This document shows positions 1 to 8,833 of a DNA stretch of 64,000 nt, in pieces; the first letter of the stretch is position 1; each line of letters opens with the position of its first letter. The notes beneath the pieces are model-generated. The model saw only the letters and a program-made list of their open reading frames with translations. It searched no databases and had not been told where the DNA came from. The DNA comes from Paenibacillus graminis. Its GTDB lineage: Bacteria > Bacillota > Bacilli > Paenibacillales > Paenibacillaceae. Location: the NCBI RefSeq assembly GCF_000758705.1, contig NZ_CP009287.1, positions 4,154,001-4,218,000 on the forward strand, written 5' to 3'. The position numbers were made by a program, and so were the translations under genes.

Positions 1-1583
1 CCTTCTTTGGCCTGCTGCAGCGCATCCTGAAGAATCTTGCGGTCAATGCCGGCGATCTTGATATCCATCTGAATCGCTGTAACCCCTTTAGCCGTACCTG
101 CCACCTTGAAGTCCATATCGCCAAGATGATCTTCCATCCCCTGAATATCGGTCAGGATCGAGACATGCTCTCCGTCTTTGATCAGACCCATGGCTACACC
201 GGCTACAGGCGCCTTAATCGGCACACCCGCATCCATCATGGCCAAGATGCTGGCGCAAATACTCGCTTGGGAAGTAGAGCCGTTGGATTCAATAGCTTCT
301 GATACCAGACGAATCGTGTACGGGAATTCAGTTTCACTAGGTATAACTTTGGACAATGCACGCTCCCCAAGGGCTCCGTGTCCAATCTCGCGCCGTCCCG
401 GTGCTCTGAGCGGACGGGCTTCCCCTACGCTGAACGGCGGGAAGTTGTAGTGGTGCATGAAGCGTTTCGTCTCGGCCGGATCAATCCCGTCCAGGATCTG
501 CACATCTCCAAGCGCACCAAGCGTACATACGCTAAGGATCTGAGTCTGTCCGCGCGTGAAAAGTCCGGAACCATGAGTACGCGGCAGCAAAGCCGTATCG
601 CATTCAATGGGCCGGATTTCATCCAGCTTGCGTCCATCCGGACGGATCTTGTCATGGGTGATCAGACGTCTTACTTCATCCTTGACGATATCATGCAGCA
701 CTTCCTTGACATCCTTCAGAAGCTCCGGTGTTTCTATGTATTTCTCTGCGAAATACTCCACCGTTTCATTGTTGATCAGGTCGATGGCATCCTGGCGGGC
801 ATGTTTCTCGGCAATTTTCACAGCTTCGACCAGACGGATCTGCGCATAAGCGCGTACCTCTGCGTTCACTTCGCTATTTACCGTGTGCAGCTTCACTGCC
901 ATCTTTTCTTTGCCGGCAGCGGCAACAAGTTCTTGAATCACAGCTACGATCTTGCGGATTTCATCATGTCCGAACATGATAGCTTCCAGCATGACATCTT
1001 CAGGCACTTCATTGGCTTCAGCTTCCACCATCATGATGGCGTCTTTGGTTCCGGCTACGACTACATAAATGTCGCTCGCTGCTTGCTGCGCAACGTCCGG
1101 ATTAATGATGAATTCACCGTTAATACGGCCTACTGCCACACCACCGATCGGTCCGTCAAACGGCACATCGGAGATGCTGAGCGCAGCGGAAGTACCAATC
1201 ATAGCGGCAATATCCGGCGCACAATCCTGATCCACGCTCATTACCAGATTCAGTACCTGCACATCGTTACGGAATCCTTCCGGAAACAGCGGGCGAATTG
1301 GACGGTCTGTCAGACGGCTGGACAGAATCGCTTTCTCACTGGGTCTGCCCTCACGTTTGATGAAACCTCCAGGAATTTTGCCAACTGCATATAATCTTTC
1401 CTCATAGTTAACCGTAAGCGGGAAAAAATCCAGATCTTTGGGTTCGCTGGAGGCTGTAACCGTACACAATACTGAAGTGTCACCATAGCGCACCATGACT
1501 GCAGCATTTGCCTGTTTGGCAAGGCGGCCCGTTTCCAGTACAAGGCGTCTTCCGCCAAGCTGCATTTCTACACGTTTTTCCAT
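1..1583 (-). CDS. pnp: Polyribonucleotide nucleotidyltransferase (PNPase), 3' part cut off by window edge
   Basis: PNPase degrades RNA 3' to 5' by phosphorolysis and acts with RNase Y and the degradosome in the cytoplasm. I translated the minus strand from ATG at 1583. It begins [20 protein letters not shown] and continues with the RNase PH signature [11 protein letters not shown]. About 527 codons are present of roughly 700, so both RNase PH core domains and the linker helical domain are here. The frame is still open at base 1, near [20 protein letters not shown], which lies just before the KH and S1 domains of the family. The SD sequence TAAGGAGGG sits 5 nt upstream of the start. It follows rpsO, separated by two hairpins. 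Identification is firm; only the C terminus is unseen. Confidence 0.96.
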   Translation of the reverse strand, partial: MEKRVEMQLGGRRLVLETGRLAKQANAAVMVRYGDTSVLCTVTASSEPKDLDFFPLTVNYEERLYAVGKIPGGFIKREGRPSEKAILSSRLTDRPIRPLFPEGFRNDVQVLNLVMSVDQDCAPDIAAMIGTSAALSISDVPFDGPIGGVAVGRINGEFIINPDVAQQAASDIYVVVAGTKDAIMMVEAEANEVPEDVMLEAIMFGHDEIRKIVAVIQELVAAAGKEKMAVKLHTVNSEVNAEVRAYAQIRLVEAVKIAEKHARQDAIDLINNETVEYFAEKYIETPELLKDVKEVLHDIVKDEVRRLITHDKIRPDGRKLDEIRPIECDTALLPRTHGSGLFTRGQTQILSVCTLGALGDVQILDGIDPAETKRFMHHYNFPPFSVGEARPLRAPGRREIGHGALGERALSKVIPSETEFPYTIRLVSEAIESNGSTSQASICASILAMMDAGVPIKAPVAGVAMGLIKDGEHVSILTDIQGMEDHLGDMDFKVAGTAKGVTAIQMDIKIAGIDRKILQDALQQAKE

Positions 1584-1608
1584 AAAATCCCTCCTTAAAT
1601 GGTAGTAG

Positions 1609-1629
1609 ACCTGCCTTATTATCGCAGGT
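1609..1629 (-). promoter_or_regulatory. Small hairpin in the pnp 5' leader
   Basis: The arms ACCTGC (1609-1614 on the plus strand) and GCAGGT (1624-1629) are perfectly complementary, with a 9-nt AT-rich loop, about 25 nt before the pnp start codon. A leader hairpin is a known target of RNase processing in autoregulated pnp genes of enterobacteria. A similar role here is only a guess, because the stem is short. Confidence 0.35.
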
Positions 1630-1661
1630 TCCAGCATAACACTAATAAATTCTTATCTTTC

Positions 1662-1706
1662 AAGCAAAAACGGCTTGTCCTCAAGCAGAGGTAAAATAGC
1701 CGTTTT
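1662..1706 (-). terminator. Second hairpin with T-run between rpsO and pnp
   Basis: The plus-strand arms AAAACGGCT (1667-1675) and AGCCGTTTT (1698-1706) form a perfect 9-bp stem around a 22-nt loop that can itself pair CCTC with GAGG. Read on the minus strand, the stem is followed by a short T-run. It lies downstream of the stronger rpsO terminator and upstream of pnp. It could be a back-up terminator or an attenuator for read-through into pnp. Confidence 0.5.
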
Positions 1707-1755
1707 GTGCAAATCATATCCACTTGCCGCCTGCAATAGTTTTCCCTAAATTTTC

Positions 1756-1819
1756 AAAAAGCAACCCGGCTGTCCCGCTGTCGCTCGTAAGAAGGACATA
1801 CGGTATACAACCAGGCTGC
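1756..1819 (-). terminator. Intrinsic terminator downstream of rpsO
   Basis: On the minus strand the arms at 1819-1807 (GCAGCCTGGTTGT) and 1773-1761 (ACAGCCGGGTTGC) pair over 13 positions, three of them G-U. Five T residues follow at 1760-1756. The loop is long (33 nt). It begins 24 nt after the rpsO stop, as expected for a terminator of the S15 transcript. Confidence 0.6.
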
Positions 1820-1842
1820 TTTAGGGTAATGATTATGGAAAA

Positions 1843-2112
1843 TTAGCGACGCAATCCCAGTTTTTCGATCAGGGCGCTGTAACGTCTGATGTCTTTGTTT
1901 TTCAAATACGCCAGCAGTTTACGACGTTGTCCAACCATCTTCAGCAGTCCGCGGCGGGAATGGTGATCCTTCTTGTGCGTACGCAAGTGGTCAGTCAAAT
2001 TAACGATGTTCTCCGTTAGGATAGCAACTTGCACCTCAGGAGATCCAGTATCGGATTCGTGAGTTTTGTGCTCGTCAATCAATTGATGTTTACGTTCTTG
2101 AGTCAATGCCAT
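1843..2112 (-). CDS. rpsO: 30S ribosomal protein S15
   Basis: S15 binds 16S rRNA early in 30S assembly. The 89-residue product starts [20 protein letters not shown] and contains the family hallmark motifs [13 protein letters not shown] and [12 protein letters not shown], with the usual length. I chose the ATG at 2112 rather than an upstream in-frame start because it has a near-perfect SD (GAAGGAGGTGAAC) 3-8 nt ahead. It has its own promoter (2216-2244) and terminator (1756-1819), so it looks like a separate transcription unit between ribF and pnp. The roughly 95-nt leader could carry S15 autoregulation. Confidence 0.98.
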   Translation of the reverse strand: MALTQERKHQLIDEHKTHESDTGSPEVQVAILTENIVNLTDHLRTHKKDHHSRRGLLKMVGQRRKLLAYLKNKDIRRYSALIEKLGLRR

Positions 2113-2209
2113 CCTGTTCACCTCCTTCAATATAATCGCCAATAGCCTCGTCACCGTCGGTGAGAACATGCAACCAAGCTAAGGTTATGATGCTGTCATT
2201 CCAGCAACG
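2113..2209 (-). promoter_or_regulatory. rpsO 5' leader, possible S15 autoregulatory RNA
   Basis: About 95 nt lie between the predicted transcription start and the rpsO ATG. The region contains a small hairpin (TCACC-GAC-GGTGA) about 40 nt before the start, and a strong SD. S15 leaders that bind S15 and repress translation are known in several bacterial phyla. I see structure here but cannot fold it or match it to a known leader class, so the role is inferred. Confidence 0.35.
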
Positions 2210-2215
2210 TTAATC

Positions 2216-2244
2216 AGTATAGCACCTTCGAAGACAAATGTAAA
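2216..2244 (-). promoter_or_regulatory. Sigma-A-type promoter for rpsO
   Basis: On the minus strand the -35 is TTTACA (2244-2239) and the -10 is TATACT (2221-2216), with exactly 17 nt between them. Each hexamer differs from consensus at one position. It lies in the ribF-rpsO gap and points at rpsO. Confidence 0.7.
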
Positions 2245-2262
2245 CGGCATGTCCACAGTGAA

Positions 2263-3210
2263 TCAGGATTCTGCACTCAGCAAGCTTTTGGCGGTATTGG
2301 CATCCTCGCCAATCTGCGCGATCAAGGCATGAATGGAGTCGAACTTGCGTTCAGGACGGATGAAGGAGACCAGCTCCACCTTCAGCTCCTGCCCGTAGAT
2401 ATCTCCCGAAAAATCAAACAGATGCACCTCAAAGCTGGGCGCTGTTACCCCTTCGTGGAAGGTTGGCTTCACACCAACGTTCATTACCCCGTGCAGAACT
2501 TCATCTTTATAAAAGACCCTGACCGCGTATACCCCCTTGGCGGGAACAACATACCGGTCTTCAAGCTGCACATTGGCTGTAGGGAAACCTATAGTGCGTC
2601 CCCGCTTCTCTCCATGAACTACCGTTCCCCGCAGATGATAACAGCGCCCGAACCATGTATTCGCCAGGGTAAGATCACCATTCTGGAGACTCTTGCGTAT
2701 CCCGGAGCTGCTGACCTTCTGTCCTTCAATCAGGAACGGAGGGGCAGTTAGAACACCCATCCTCCCATTTCCCAGCTCACGGAGCCGGTCTGGATCACCT
2801 GCGCCCAGATAGCCGAAGTGGAAATCAAAGCCAACCACGGCAGTTGAAATCTGCAGCGGCAGCAGCATCACAGACACAAAGTCCTCCGGACTTACCCGGG
2901 ATAACTGCTCGTTAAATTCAATAATATACAAAATATCGACACCCATGCCGGCAAGAATCTCCTGCTTGTCCTTCGCCGGGGTCAAATATCCGTCATAATC
3001 TCCTTTGCCCATGACATCCTTGGGATTCGGATGAAAGGTCATGACTGCAGCCGGTACGCCTTCTTTGCGGGCCAATGCAACAGCGGATGCTATGACACTG
3101 GCGTGTCCGCGGTGCAGCCCGTCAAACTGACCCAGGGCAGCCACTTGCGGCTGCGCCCACTCCGCTGCAGTCTCCGGCGGCATCGGATAGCTTAAGGTTA
3201 TGGTTCTCAC
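2263..3210 (-). CDS. ribF: Bifunctional riboflavin kinase / FAD synthetase
   Basis: The enzyme phosphorylates riboflavin to FMN and adenylylates FMN to FAD. The N-terminal nucleotidyltransferase half shows ALGQFDGLHRGH (an HxGH-like site), and the C-terminal kinase half shows GRTIGFPTANVQ and GVMNVGVKP. Length 315 aa matches the family. I place the start at GTG 3210: an AGGTGAG SD lies 9 nt upstream, while the GTG four codons earlier (3222) overlaps that SD. It follows truB by 38 nt at the end of the nusA-infB operon, as in B. subtilis (ribC). Confidence 0.95.
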   Translation of the reverse strand: MRTITLSYPMPPETAAEWAQPQVAALGQFDGLHRGHASVIASAVALARKEGVPAAVMTFHPNPKDVMGKGDYDGYLTPAKDKQEILAGMGVDILYIIEFNEQLSRVSPEDFVSVMLLPLQISTAVVGFDFHFGYLGAGDPDRLRELGNGRMGVLTAPPFLIEGQKVSSSGIRKSLQNGDLTLANTWFGRCYHLRGTVVHGEKRGRTIGFPTANVQLEDRYVVPAKGVYAVRVFYKDEVLHGVMNVGVKPTFHEGVTAPSFEVHLFDFSGDIYGQELKVELVSFIRPERKFDSIHALIAQIGEDANTAKSLLSAES

Positions 3211-3248
3211 GCTGTTTCTCACCTACAATTCACTAATGAAATTAATTG

Positions 3249-4163
3249 TCAAGCTTGTGCAAATACCTTCACAGGCGCGATGGCTCCGGTTTCTTCCAGT
3301 TCATATATCCCCAGGAACCCCCCCTGCTCATCATAAAGCCGAAAATGCCCATTGCGCTTTACTTCAGGCGCCACATGACGGAGGGACAGACGCTGCCCCT
3401 GCAGCGCTGCCTTTTTCTTCTCGTCCATCACTGTATGCCTGGGCAAATGGGAGATCGCCTCGTCCGCCGCAATCAAATACCTATCCAGGGTACCTGCATC
3501 CTTGTATTCAGCGATTTGTTCCAGGGTCAGGCAATGGCTTGCAGATATCCCGGCAGACATCGTCCGTTCAAGCTTCACCATAACACCGGGAAGTCCAAGC
3601 GCCCGGCCAATATCTACGCATAGGGTACGGATGTATGTGCCCTTAGAGCACAGCACACGGAACGTAACATCCGGATGATTGCCGTTCCAGACCATACCGG
3701 TCATTTCAATCTCATAGATTTCCACTTCGCGGCTCTTACGCTCTACGGTTTTGCCTTCCCGGGCCAGCTCATAGAGGCGCTTCCCGTCAACCTTGACTGC
3801 AGAATACATGGGTGGAACCTGAGAAATCACACCTTGAAAAGAATTCAGCACTGCAAGTACTTCGGCTTCCGTAACATGCACATCATCAACGGTTTCCGTA
3901 ATCGTACCTGTTAAATCCTCGGTATCACTGGATATCCCGAGCCGCAGCGTGGCTACATACTCTTTGGGCAGTTCCTGGATATATTCTACAACACGCGTTG
4001 CCCGTCCAAGACAAAGAGGCAAGACGCCTGTCACCTGGGGATCAAGGGTCCCCGTGTGGCCGATCCGCTTCATGCCGAGAATGCGCCGCGCTTTGGCGAC
4101 AACATCATGTGAAGTGAATCCGGCAGGCTTATAGACAGCCAGAACACCTGTAAGCTCACTCAT
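3249..4163 (-). CDS. truB: tRNA pseudouridine(55) synthase
   Basis: TruB isomerises U55 in the T-loop of tRNAs. The 304-aa product carries the catalytic motif GHTGTLDPQVTG with the nucleophile Asp41, plus the downstream YSAVKVDGKRLYELAR and CSKGTYIRTL motifs. A C-terminal PUA-like segment follows. The ATG at 4163 overlaps the nrnA stop by 4 nt (ATGA), which indicates translational coupling with the upstream gene. Confidence 0.97.
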   Translation of the reverse strand: MSELTGVLAVYKPAGFTSHDVVAKARRILGMKRIGHTGTLDPQVTGVLPLCLGRATRVVEYIQELPKEYVATLRLGISSDTEDLTGTITETVDDVHVTEAEVLAVLNSFQGVISQVPPMYSAVKVDGKRLYELAREGKTVERKSREVEIYEIEMTGMVWNGNHPDVTFRVLCSKGTYIRTLCVDIGRALGLPGVMVKLERTMSAGISASHCLTLEQIAEYKDAGTLDRYLIAADEAISHLPRHTVMDEKKKAALQGQRLSLRHVAPEVKRNGHFRLYDEQGGFLGIYELEETGAIAPVKVFAQA

Positions 4164-5137
4164 AAATGACGTCTGACCTCCTGAAGCACCATTGGAATAG
4201 CTTCTTCCAGTGTCGCATCGATCCGCGCACCCGCAGCCCGGGTATGTCCGCCTCCGCCAAACACTTGCGCCAAAGCAGCAACATCTACTTTACCTGCAGA
4301 CCGAAAACTTGCTTTCACGGCACGCTCATGAATAACCTTGAATAGAATTCCTACCTCAACGCCACGGATATTGCGCGGATAGTTCACGATGCCTTCAAGA
4401 TCCTCGTTTGCGGCTTCGCAATCCAGCATATCCTGAGGTGTTATGGATACCCAGGCAATGTCGCCATTCGGGGAGAGCTGCAAAGTACTCAGCGCCCGGT
4501 TCAGCACCTTGACCTGTCCCAGTGTCATCTCCTCCAGCAGTGTTTCCGCAAGCATTGGACCATTGACACCGAGTTCAAGCAGCTCAGAAACCGCAGCCAT
4601 CACTTTTGGCGAAGTATTGCTGTAGCGAAAACCTCCGGTATCCGTGAGCAGTCCGGTATAGAGGGCTGTCGCGACATCAATATCCCATTCCACCTCAAAT
4701 GTCTTCAGCAGGTCGAATAAAATCTCCGCAGTTGCAGCAGCATCAGGTTTAATAAGATTAACGTAGCCATAACCGTTATTCGTAGGATGATGATCAATAT
4801 TTACGATGAGGGCATCGGAGGCAAAATGGCGCTTGGTCAGTCCTACACGCTGAAAATCGGCACAATCAACGCAAATGATATGGCTGTACTCGCGGGGCAA
4901 ATCCCCTTCTGCCAGATTGGCAATCTCACCGGCATGCCATAAGTATTCCATCCGCTGCGGGATCGGGCCTTCGTTCAGCATAGTATATTTTTTGCCCAGA
5001 CATGAGAGAAGCCAGCCCACCACTAGGGTGGAGCTGACTGCATCTCCGTCCGGCTGAATATGCGACACTACAAGATAGTCATCGTGTTCCAGCAGAAACT
5101 TACGGGTCTGCCGGAGACTTTGTTCATAGCTCTGCAT
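4160..5137 (-). CDS. nrnA: DHH-family phosphoesterase, NrnA-type oligoribonuclease / pAp phosphatase
   Basis: NrnA degrades very short RNAs (nanoRNAs) and dephosphorylates 3'-phosphoadenosine 5'-phosphate. The 325-aa protein shows motif I SHIQPDGDAVSS, motif II ICVDCAD, the DHH triad in VNIDHHPTN, and the DHHA1 glycine motif FGGGGHTRAAGA near the C terminus. The start ATG is preceded by AAAGGAGACG. It sits between rbfA and truB. In B. subtilis that operon has ylxP upstream of rbfA and nrnA (ytqI) lies elsewhere, so the local order differs. Substrate preference is inferred from family. Confidence 0.9.
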   Translation of the reverse strand: MQSYEQSLRQTRKFLLEHDDYLVVSHIQPDGDAVSSTLVVGWLLSCLGKKYTMLNEGPIPQRMEYLWHAGEIANLAEGDLPREYSHIICVDCADFQRVGLTKRHFASDALIVNIDHHPTNNGYGYVNLIKPDAAATAEILFDLLKTFEVEWDIDVATALYTGLLTDTGGFRYSNTSPKVMAAVSELLELGVNGPMLAETLLEEMTLGQVKVLNRALSTLQLSPNGDIAWVSITPQDMLDCEAANEDLEGIVNYPRNIRGVEVGILFKVIHERAVKASFRSAGKVDVAALAQVFGGGGHTRAAGARIDATLEEAIPMVLQEVRRHL

Positions 5138-5158
5138 TCGCCGTCTCCTTTATGTTTC

Positions 5159-5512
5159 CTAGCTTTCTTCATTCTTGCCAAGTTCACCGAGCAGCTTCTC
5201 GATATGGCTTCCGTAAGCAACGGATTCGTCAATCTTGAAGATCAGCTCAGGCGTATGCCGCAGACGGATCGCTTTGCCAAGCTCCGAGCGGAGAAAGCCA
5301 TTGGCTTTCTCAATCGCTTTTAAGGAACCTGTGACCTGCTCTTCATCCCCAAAAACACTCAGGTACACTTTGGCCTGTGACAGATCGTTCGTCACATCTA
5401 CGCCGGTTACAGTTACAAACCCGATGCGCGGGTCTTTAAGTCCGCTTTGGATAAGCTGGCTGAGTTCTTTTTTGATCTGCTCGCCAACCCGTCCGGCTCT
5501 GATTTTAGACAT
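5159..5512 (-). CDS. rbfA: 30S ribosome-binding factor A
   Basis: RbfA helps late maturation of the 30S subunit by binding near the 16S rRNA helix 1 region. The 117-aa product is of typical length and shows the KH-like fold motifs GRVGEQIKKELSQLI, DPRIGFVTVTGVDVTND and LRHTPELIFKIDES. An AGAGGTGAT SD precedes the ATG. It follows infB by 17 nt, with no ylxP gene in between. Confidence 0.96.
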   Translation of the reverse strand: MSKIRAGRVGEQIKKELSQLIQSGLKDPRIGFVTVTGVDVTNDLSQAKVYLSVFGDEEQVTGSLKAIEKANGFLRSELGKAIRLRHTPELIFKIDESVAYGSHIEKLLGELGKNEES

Positions 5513-5529
5513 TTATATCACCTCTTCGC

Positions 5530-8181
5530 TTAGCGCTCAACCGTCTCCATGATAAACGCTTCGATAATGTCGCCTTCGACGACATCATTATAGCGTTCCA
5601 AAGTTATGCCACATTCATAACCCTGTGCCACTTCTTTGGCATCATCCTTGAAACGCTTCAAGGTGTCGATCTTGCCTTGGAAGACAACAATACCGCTGCG
5701 GATCAGGCGCATTTCGGCATTGCGGGTAATTTTGCCGGAAGTAACCATACAACCTGCAATGGTCCCCACTTTGCTGATTTTGAAGACGTTGCGCACTTCG
5801 GCATGGCCGATAATGTTCTCTTTGTAGACGGGATCCAGCATGCCTTTCATAGCACTTTCAATTTCTTCGATTACATTGTAAATGATGTTGTGCAGACGGA
5901 CATCCACTTTTTCCTGCTCTGCTGCGGCTTTGGTCTGGGCATCCGGACGCACGTTGAAGCCAATTACGATCGCATTGGAAGCTGCCGCCAGAGTAATGTC
6001 GGATTCCGTAATCGCACCCGCACCACTATGGATAATCTTCACACGCACGCCTTCAACTTCAATTTTGGCCAAGGAGCCTTTGAGCGCCTCAACCGAACCC
6101 TGCACGTCACCTTTGATGATTACGTTCAGGTCTTTGATCTCGCCTTCTTTGATGTGCTTGAACAGATCATCCAGCGTTACCCGGGTGTTCGTATTCAGCT
6201 CAGACTGGCGCTGCGTTGTGGAACGTCTGTCTGCAATCGCACGGGCCTTACGCTCATCCTCAAACGCCATGAACGGATCGCCGGCTTGCGGAACTTCAGT
6301 CAGACCGGTAATTTCCACTGGAGTGGAAGGACCCGCTTCCTTGATCTTGCGCCCTTTGTCATTCACCATGGCGCGCACGCGGCCGAAGCAGTTCCCTGCT
6401 ACAAAGGCGTCTCCGACTTTCAGGGTACCATTCTGTACCAGAATCCGGGCAACCGGTCCACGGTTCTTATCCAGCTCTGCTTCTATGACGGTACCGCGCG
6501 CCCGTTTGTCAGGGTTAGCTTTGTACTCATTCACTTCAGCAACGAGCAGAATCATTTCCAGCAGCTCTTCAAGGTTGATGCGCTGTTTGGCAGACAGGTT
6601 GACGAAGATAGTGTCTCCGCCCCACTCTTCCGGCACCAGCTCATAGTTGGTAAGCTCCTGCTTCACGCGGTCAGGGTCTGCACCCGGTTTGTCGATCTTG
6701 TTGACAGCAACAATGATCGGCAGGCCTGCAGCCTTGGCATGGTTGATTGCTTCTACCGTCTGCGGCATCACACCGTCATCGGCAGCGACTACGATAATGG
6801 TCATATCCGTTACCTGGGCACCACGGGCACGCATAGCTGTAAACGCTTCGTGGCCCGGTGTATCGAGGAACGTGATTTTTTTGTGGTTGATTTCGACTTG
6901 ATAAGCACCGATATGCTGGGTAATTCCGCCGGCTTCTCCGCCGGTTACATTCGTAGAGCGAATGGCATCCAGCAATGTCGTTTTACCATGGTCAACGTGG
7001 CCCATGATGGTTACGACCGGAGGACGAGTCTGCAGATCCTCTTCGGAATCGTTCTCTTCCACCGTCTCGAAGCTGTCTTCATCCACTGGAATCTTCACTT
7101 CTACTTCCACTCCGAATTCACCGGAGAGCAGCAGAATCGTGTCAATGTCGAGCTCCTGGTTAATTGTAGCCATAACCCCCATGGAAATCAGCTTCTTGAT
7201 GACTTCAGAAGCATCCTTATGAAGCAGCTTGGCAGTTTCACCGACAGTCATGCTGCCGCGGACAATGATTTTTTTAGGGGTGTTGTCGATTTTTTCACGG
7301 ACAGGCTGATTGCTTCGGCCACGGTTGTTTTTACCGCCCCGGCCGCGGAAATTACCGCCTTTGCCGTCTTCAAAACGTTTTTGACCGCTGTTGTTGTTCG
7401 GTCTGCCGCCGGTTGCGTTTTTCTTGGGTCCTCTGTCGCCGCCGCGGGAGAAATCACCGCCGCCTTGACCTTGTGGACGGCTGTCAGCTGTACGCGTTCC
7501 ACCTTGACCCTGTGGACGGTCGCCAGTACGCGGCGCACCGCCGCCTTGGCCTTGCGGGCGGCTGCCCGTAGAGCTGCCCTGCGGACGGCTGCCAGTGGAG
7601 CTGCCTTGTGGACGGCTGCCGGTAGAGCTGCCTTGTGGACGGCTGCCAGTGGAGCTGCCCTGCGGGCGGCTGCCGGTGGAGCTGCCTTGCGGGCGGTTAC
7701 CGCCCGTGGAGCTGCCTTGCGGACGGCTGCCGGTGGAGCCGCCTTGCGGGCGGTTACCGCTTGTGCTGCTTTGCGGACGTGAATTTTGTGCTGAACCTGA
7801 TGTTGCTCTGCGGGAATCTTGTCCGCTTTGGGGCCTTGGGGACGTCGTCGATTGGTTGTTGTTTTGGTTACTGTTCATACCTACCTGCTTTTCCGGTTGA
7901 TTTTTGTTGGCATTCTGAGCGCTCTGGGGTTCAGCGGTTACCGTTCCGGCCGATGCCGGACGGCTGCTGGTTCCGCTATCCCGTTTGGCTGCAGCATTTG
8001 ACTTAATATCCTTGAAGAACTGTTCAACTTTACTCACGGAGCCATTCTCCATGACACTCATATGATTATTCACAGGGACATTCAAACGCTTCAGAATTGT
8101 GATGATTTCTTTACTGCTCATGTTGAGCGATTTCGCGTATTCATACACGCGCAGCTTATCCTTATTGTCTTCTTTAGTCAA
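5530..8181 (-). CDS. infB: Translation initiation factor IF-2
   Basis: IF-2 is the GTPase that brings fMet-tRNA to the 30S subunit and promotes subunit joining. Order of parts: an N-terminal IF2N motif ([19 protein letters not shown]), a long low-complexity linker with a nonapeptide repeat (about residues 134-221), an RGG-like Arg/Gly-rich basic stretch, a second IF2N motif, the G domain with GHVDHGKT (403-410), DTPGHEAF and NKIDKP, then domains II-IV. I choose TTG at 8181: the SD GGAGG lies 8 nt upstream, while the GTG at 8190 overlaps that SD. At 883 aa it is longer than B. subtilis IF-2 because of the linker. It overlaps ylxQ by 8 nt. Confidence 0.97.
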   Translation of the reverse strand: MTKEDNKDKLRVYEYAKSLNMSSKEIITILKRLNVPVNNHMSVMENGSVSKVEQFFKDIKSNAAAKRDSGTSSRPASAGTVTAEPQSAQNANKNQPEKQVGMNSNQNNNQSTTSPRPQSGQDSRRATSGSAQNSRPQSSTSGNRPQGGSTGSRPQGSSTGGNRPQGSSTGSRPQGSSTGSRPQGSSTGSRPQGSSTGSRPQGSSTGSRPQGQGGGAPRTGDRPQGQGGTRTADSRPQGQGGGDFSRGGDRGPKKNATGGRPNNNSGQKRFEDGKGGNFRGRGGKNNRGRSNQPVREKIDNTPKKIIVRGSMTVGETAKLLHKDASEVIKKLISMGVMATINQELDIDTILLLSGEFGVEVEVKIPVDEDSFETVEENDSEEDLQTRPPVVTIMGHVDHGKTTLLDAIRSTNVTGGEAGGITQHIGAYQVEINHKKITFLDTPGHEAFTAMRARGAQVTDMTIIVVAADDGVMPQTVEAINHAKAAGLPIIVAVNKIDKPGADPDRVKQELTNYELVPEEWGGDTIFVNLSAKQRINLEELLEMILLVAEVNEYKANPDKRARGTVIEAELDKNRGPVARILVQNGTLKVGDAFVAGNCFGRVRAMVNDKGRKIKEAGPSTPVEITGLTEVPQAGDPFMAFEDERKARAIADRRSTTQRQSELNTNTRVTLDDLFKHIKEGEIKDLNVIIKGDVQGSVEALKGSLAKIEVEGVRVKIIHSGAGAITESDITLAAASNAIVIGFNVRPDAQTKAAAEQEKVDVRLHNIIYNVIEEIESAMKGMLDPVYKENIIGHAEVRNVFKISKVGTIAGCMVTSGKITRNAEMRLIRSGIVVFQGKIDTLKRFKDDAKEVAQGYECGITLERYNDVVEGDIIEAFIMETVER
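7519..7782 (-). repeat. In-frame nonapeptide tandem repeat inside infB
   Basis: About nine to ten copies of a 27-bp unit encode SRPQGSSTG or close variants ([27 protein letters not shown]). The unit is kept in frame, and the copies are nearly identical at the DNA level. It lies in the disordered linker between the two IF2N parts of IF-2. Confidence 0.9.
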
Positions 8182-8497
8182 TAACTCCACCTCCGACAGT
8201 ATCTCCCAGCACTCTGGAGATCATTTCCGCGAATCCTTTATCCGTAACGGCCAGCACTACGCGCTGGTCTTTACCAATACTTGCACCGAGTTCATCCCGG
8301 TGAAATGCGATTACTAGTGGAATATCGTAGGTTCCGCACTTGTCACGGAACTTTTTCTGAGTATTTTCTGAAGCATCACCAGCCAGGACGACCAGCTTCG
8401 CCTCCGAAGACCGTACCGCTTTCAGCACAGCTTCGTCGCCGGTGACAATCTTGCCTGCTCTCATAGCAAGCCCTAAATAAGAAAGTGTCTTACTCAT
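8174..8497 (-). CDS. ylxQ: L7Ae-family ribosomal-like protein YlxQ
   Basis: YlxQ belongs to the L7Ae/L30e fold, which binds kink-turn RNA; its exact role in Firmicutes is unsettled. The 107-aa product starts [20 protein letters not shown] and contains [17 protein letters not shown], the typical L7Ae RNA-binding face. I use the ATG at 8497, which overlaps the rnpM stop by 8 nt, rather than an upstream extension that lies inside rnpM. Its own stop overlaps the infB start by 8 nt, so the three genes are tightly coupled. Confidence 0.92.
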   Translation of the reverse strand: MSKTLSYLGLAMRAGKIVTGDEAVLKAVRSSEAKLVVLAGDASENTQKKFRDKCGTYDIPLVIAFHRDELGASIGKDQRVVLAVTDKGFAEMISRVLGDTVGGGVID

Positions 8498-8798
8498 TGT
8501 CCTCACTATCCTTCGCTGCCAGAAACTGCTCCTCCACGGATGCAAAATCCCGGGCAAGCTGGGCGTAAATTTCAGGACTCACTTGACATTTGAGTGCACG
8601 GTCAAGTGCTTTGTTCTTTTGTGCCAGCTTAAAACATTCAAGTTTGCCGCATATATAAGCACCACGGCCCGACTTTTTGCCTGTCAGGTCAATCAGCACT
8701 TCACCCTCCGGCGTTCTCACCACGCGAATCAGCTCTTTTTTGGGCATCATCTCTTGGCTGGCAACGCATTTGCGCAGCGGCACCTTACGCTGTTTCAT
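8490..8798 (-). CDS. rnpM: RNase P modulator RnpM (YlxR family)
   Basis: The YlxR family is a small RNA-binding protein reported to bind RNase P RNA and modulate its activity. The 102-aa product shows the conserved N terminus KVPLRKCVASQEMMPKKELI and the signature KKSGRGAYICGKLECF. A GGGGAGGCGA SD precedes the ATG. It lies between nusA and ylxQ, the universal Firmicute position. Confidence 0.93.
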   Translation of the reverse strand: MKQRKVPLRKCVASQEMMPKKELIRVVRTPEGEVLIDLTGKKSGRGAYICGKLECFKLAQKNKALDRALKCQVSPEIYAQLARDFASVEEQFLAAKDSEDNE

Positions 8799-8833
8799 GT
8801 CAATCGCCTCCCCTCTATAATAGAGCAGGTTGA

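Noticed and set aside
5677-7782. A 701-codon plus-strand open frame opposite infB
   Set aside because: It is the reverse shadow of infB, with low-complexity Ala/Thr/Arg runs created by the nonapeptide repeat. It has no SD and matches no family I know.
7519-7782. Possible CRISPR-like array
   Set aside because: The repeats are contiguous 27-bp in-frame codons within infB, without unique spacers.
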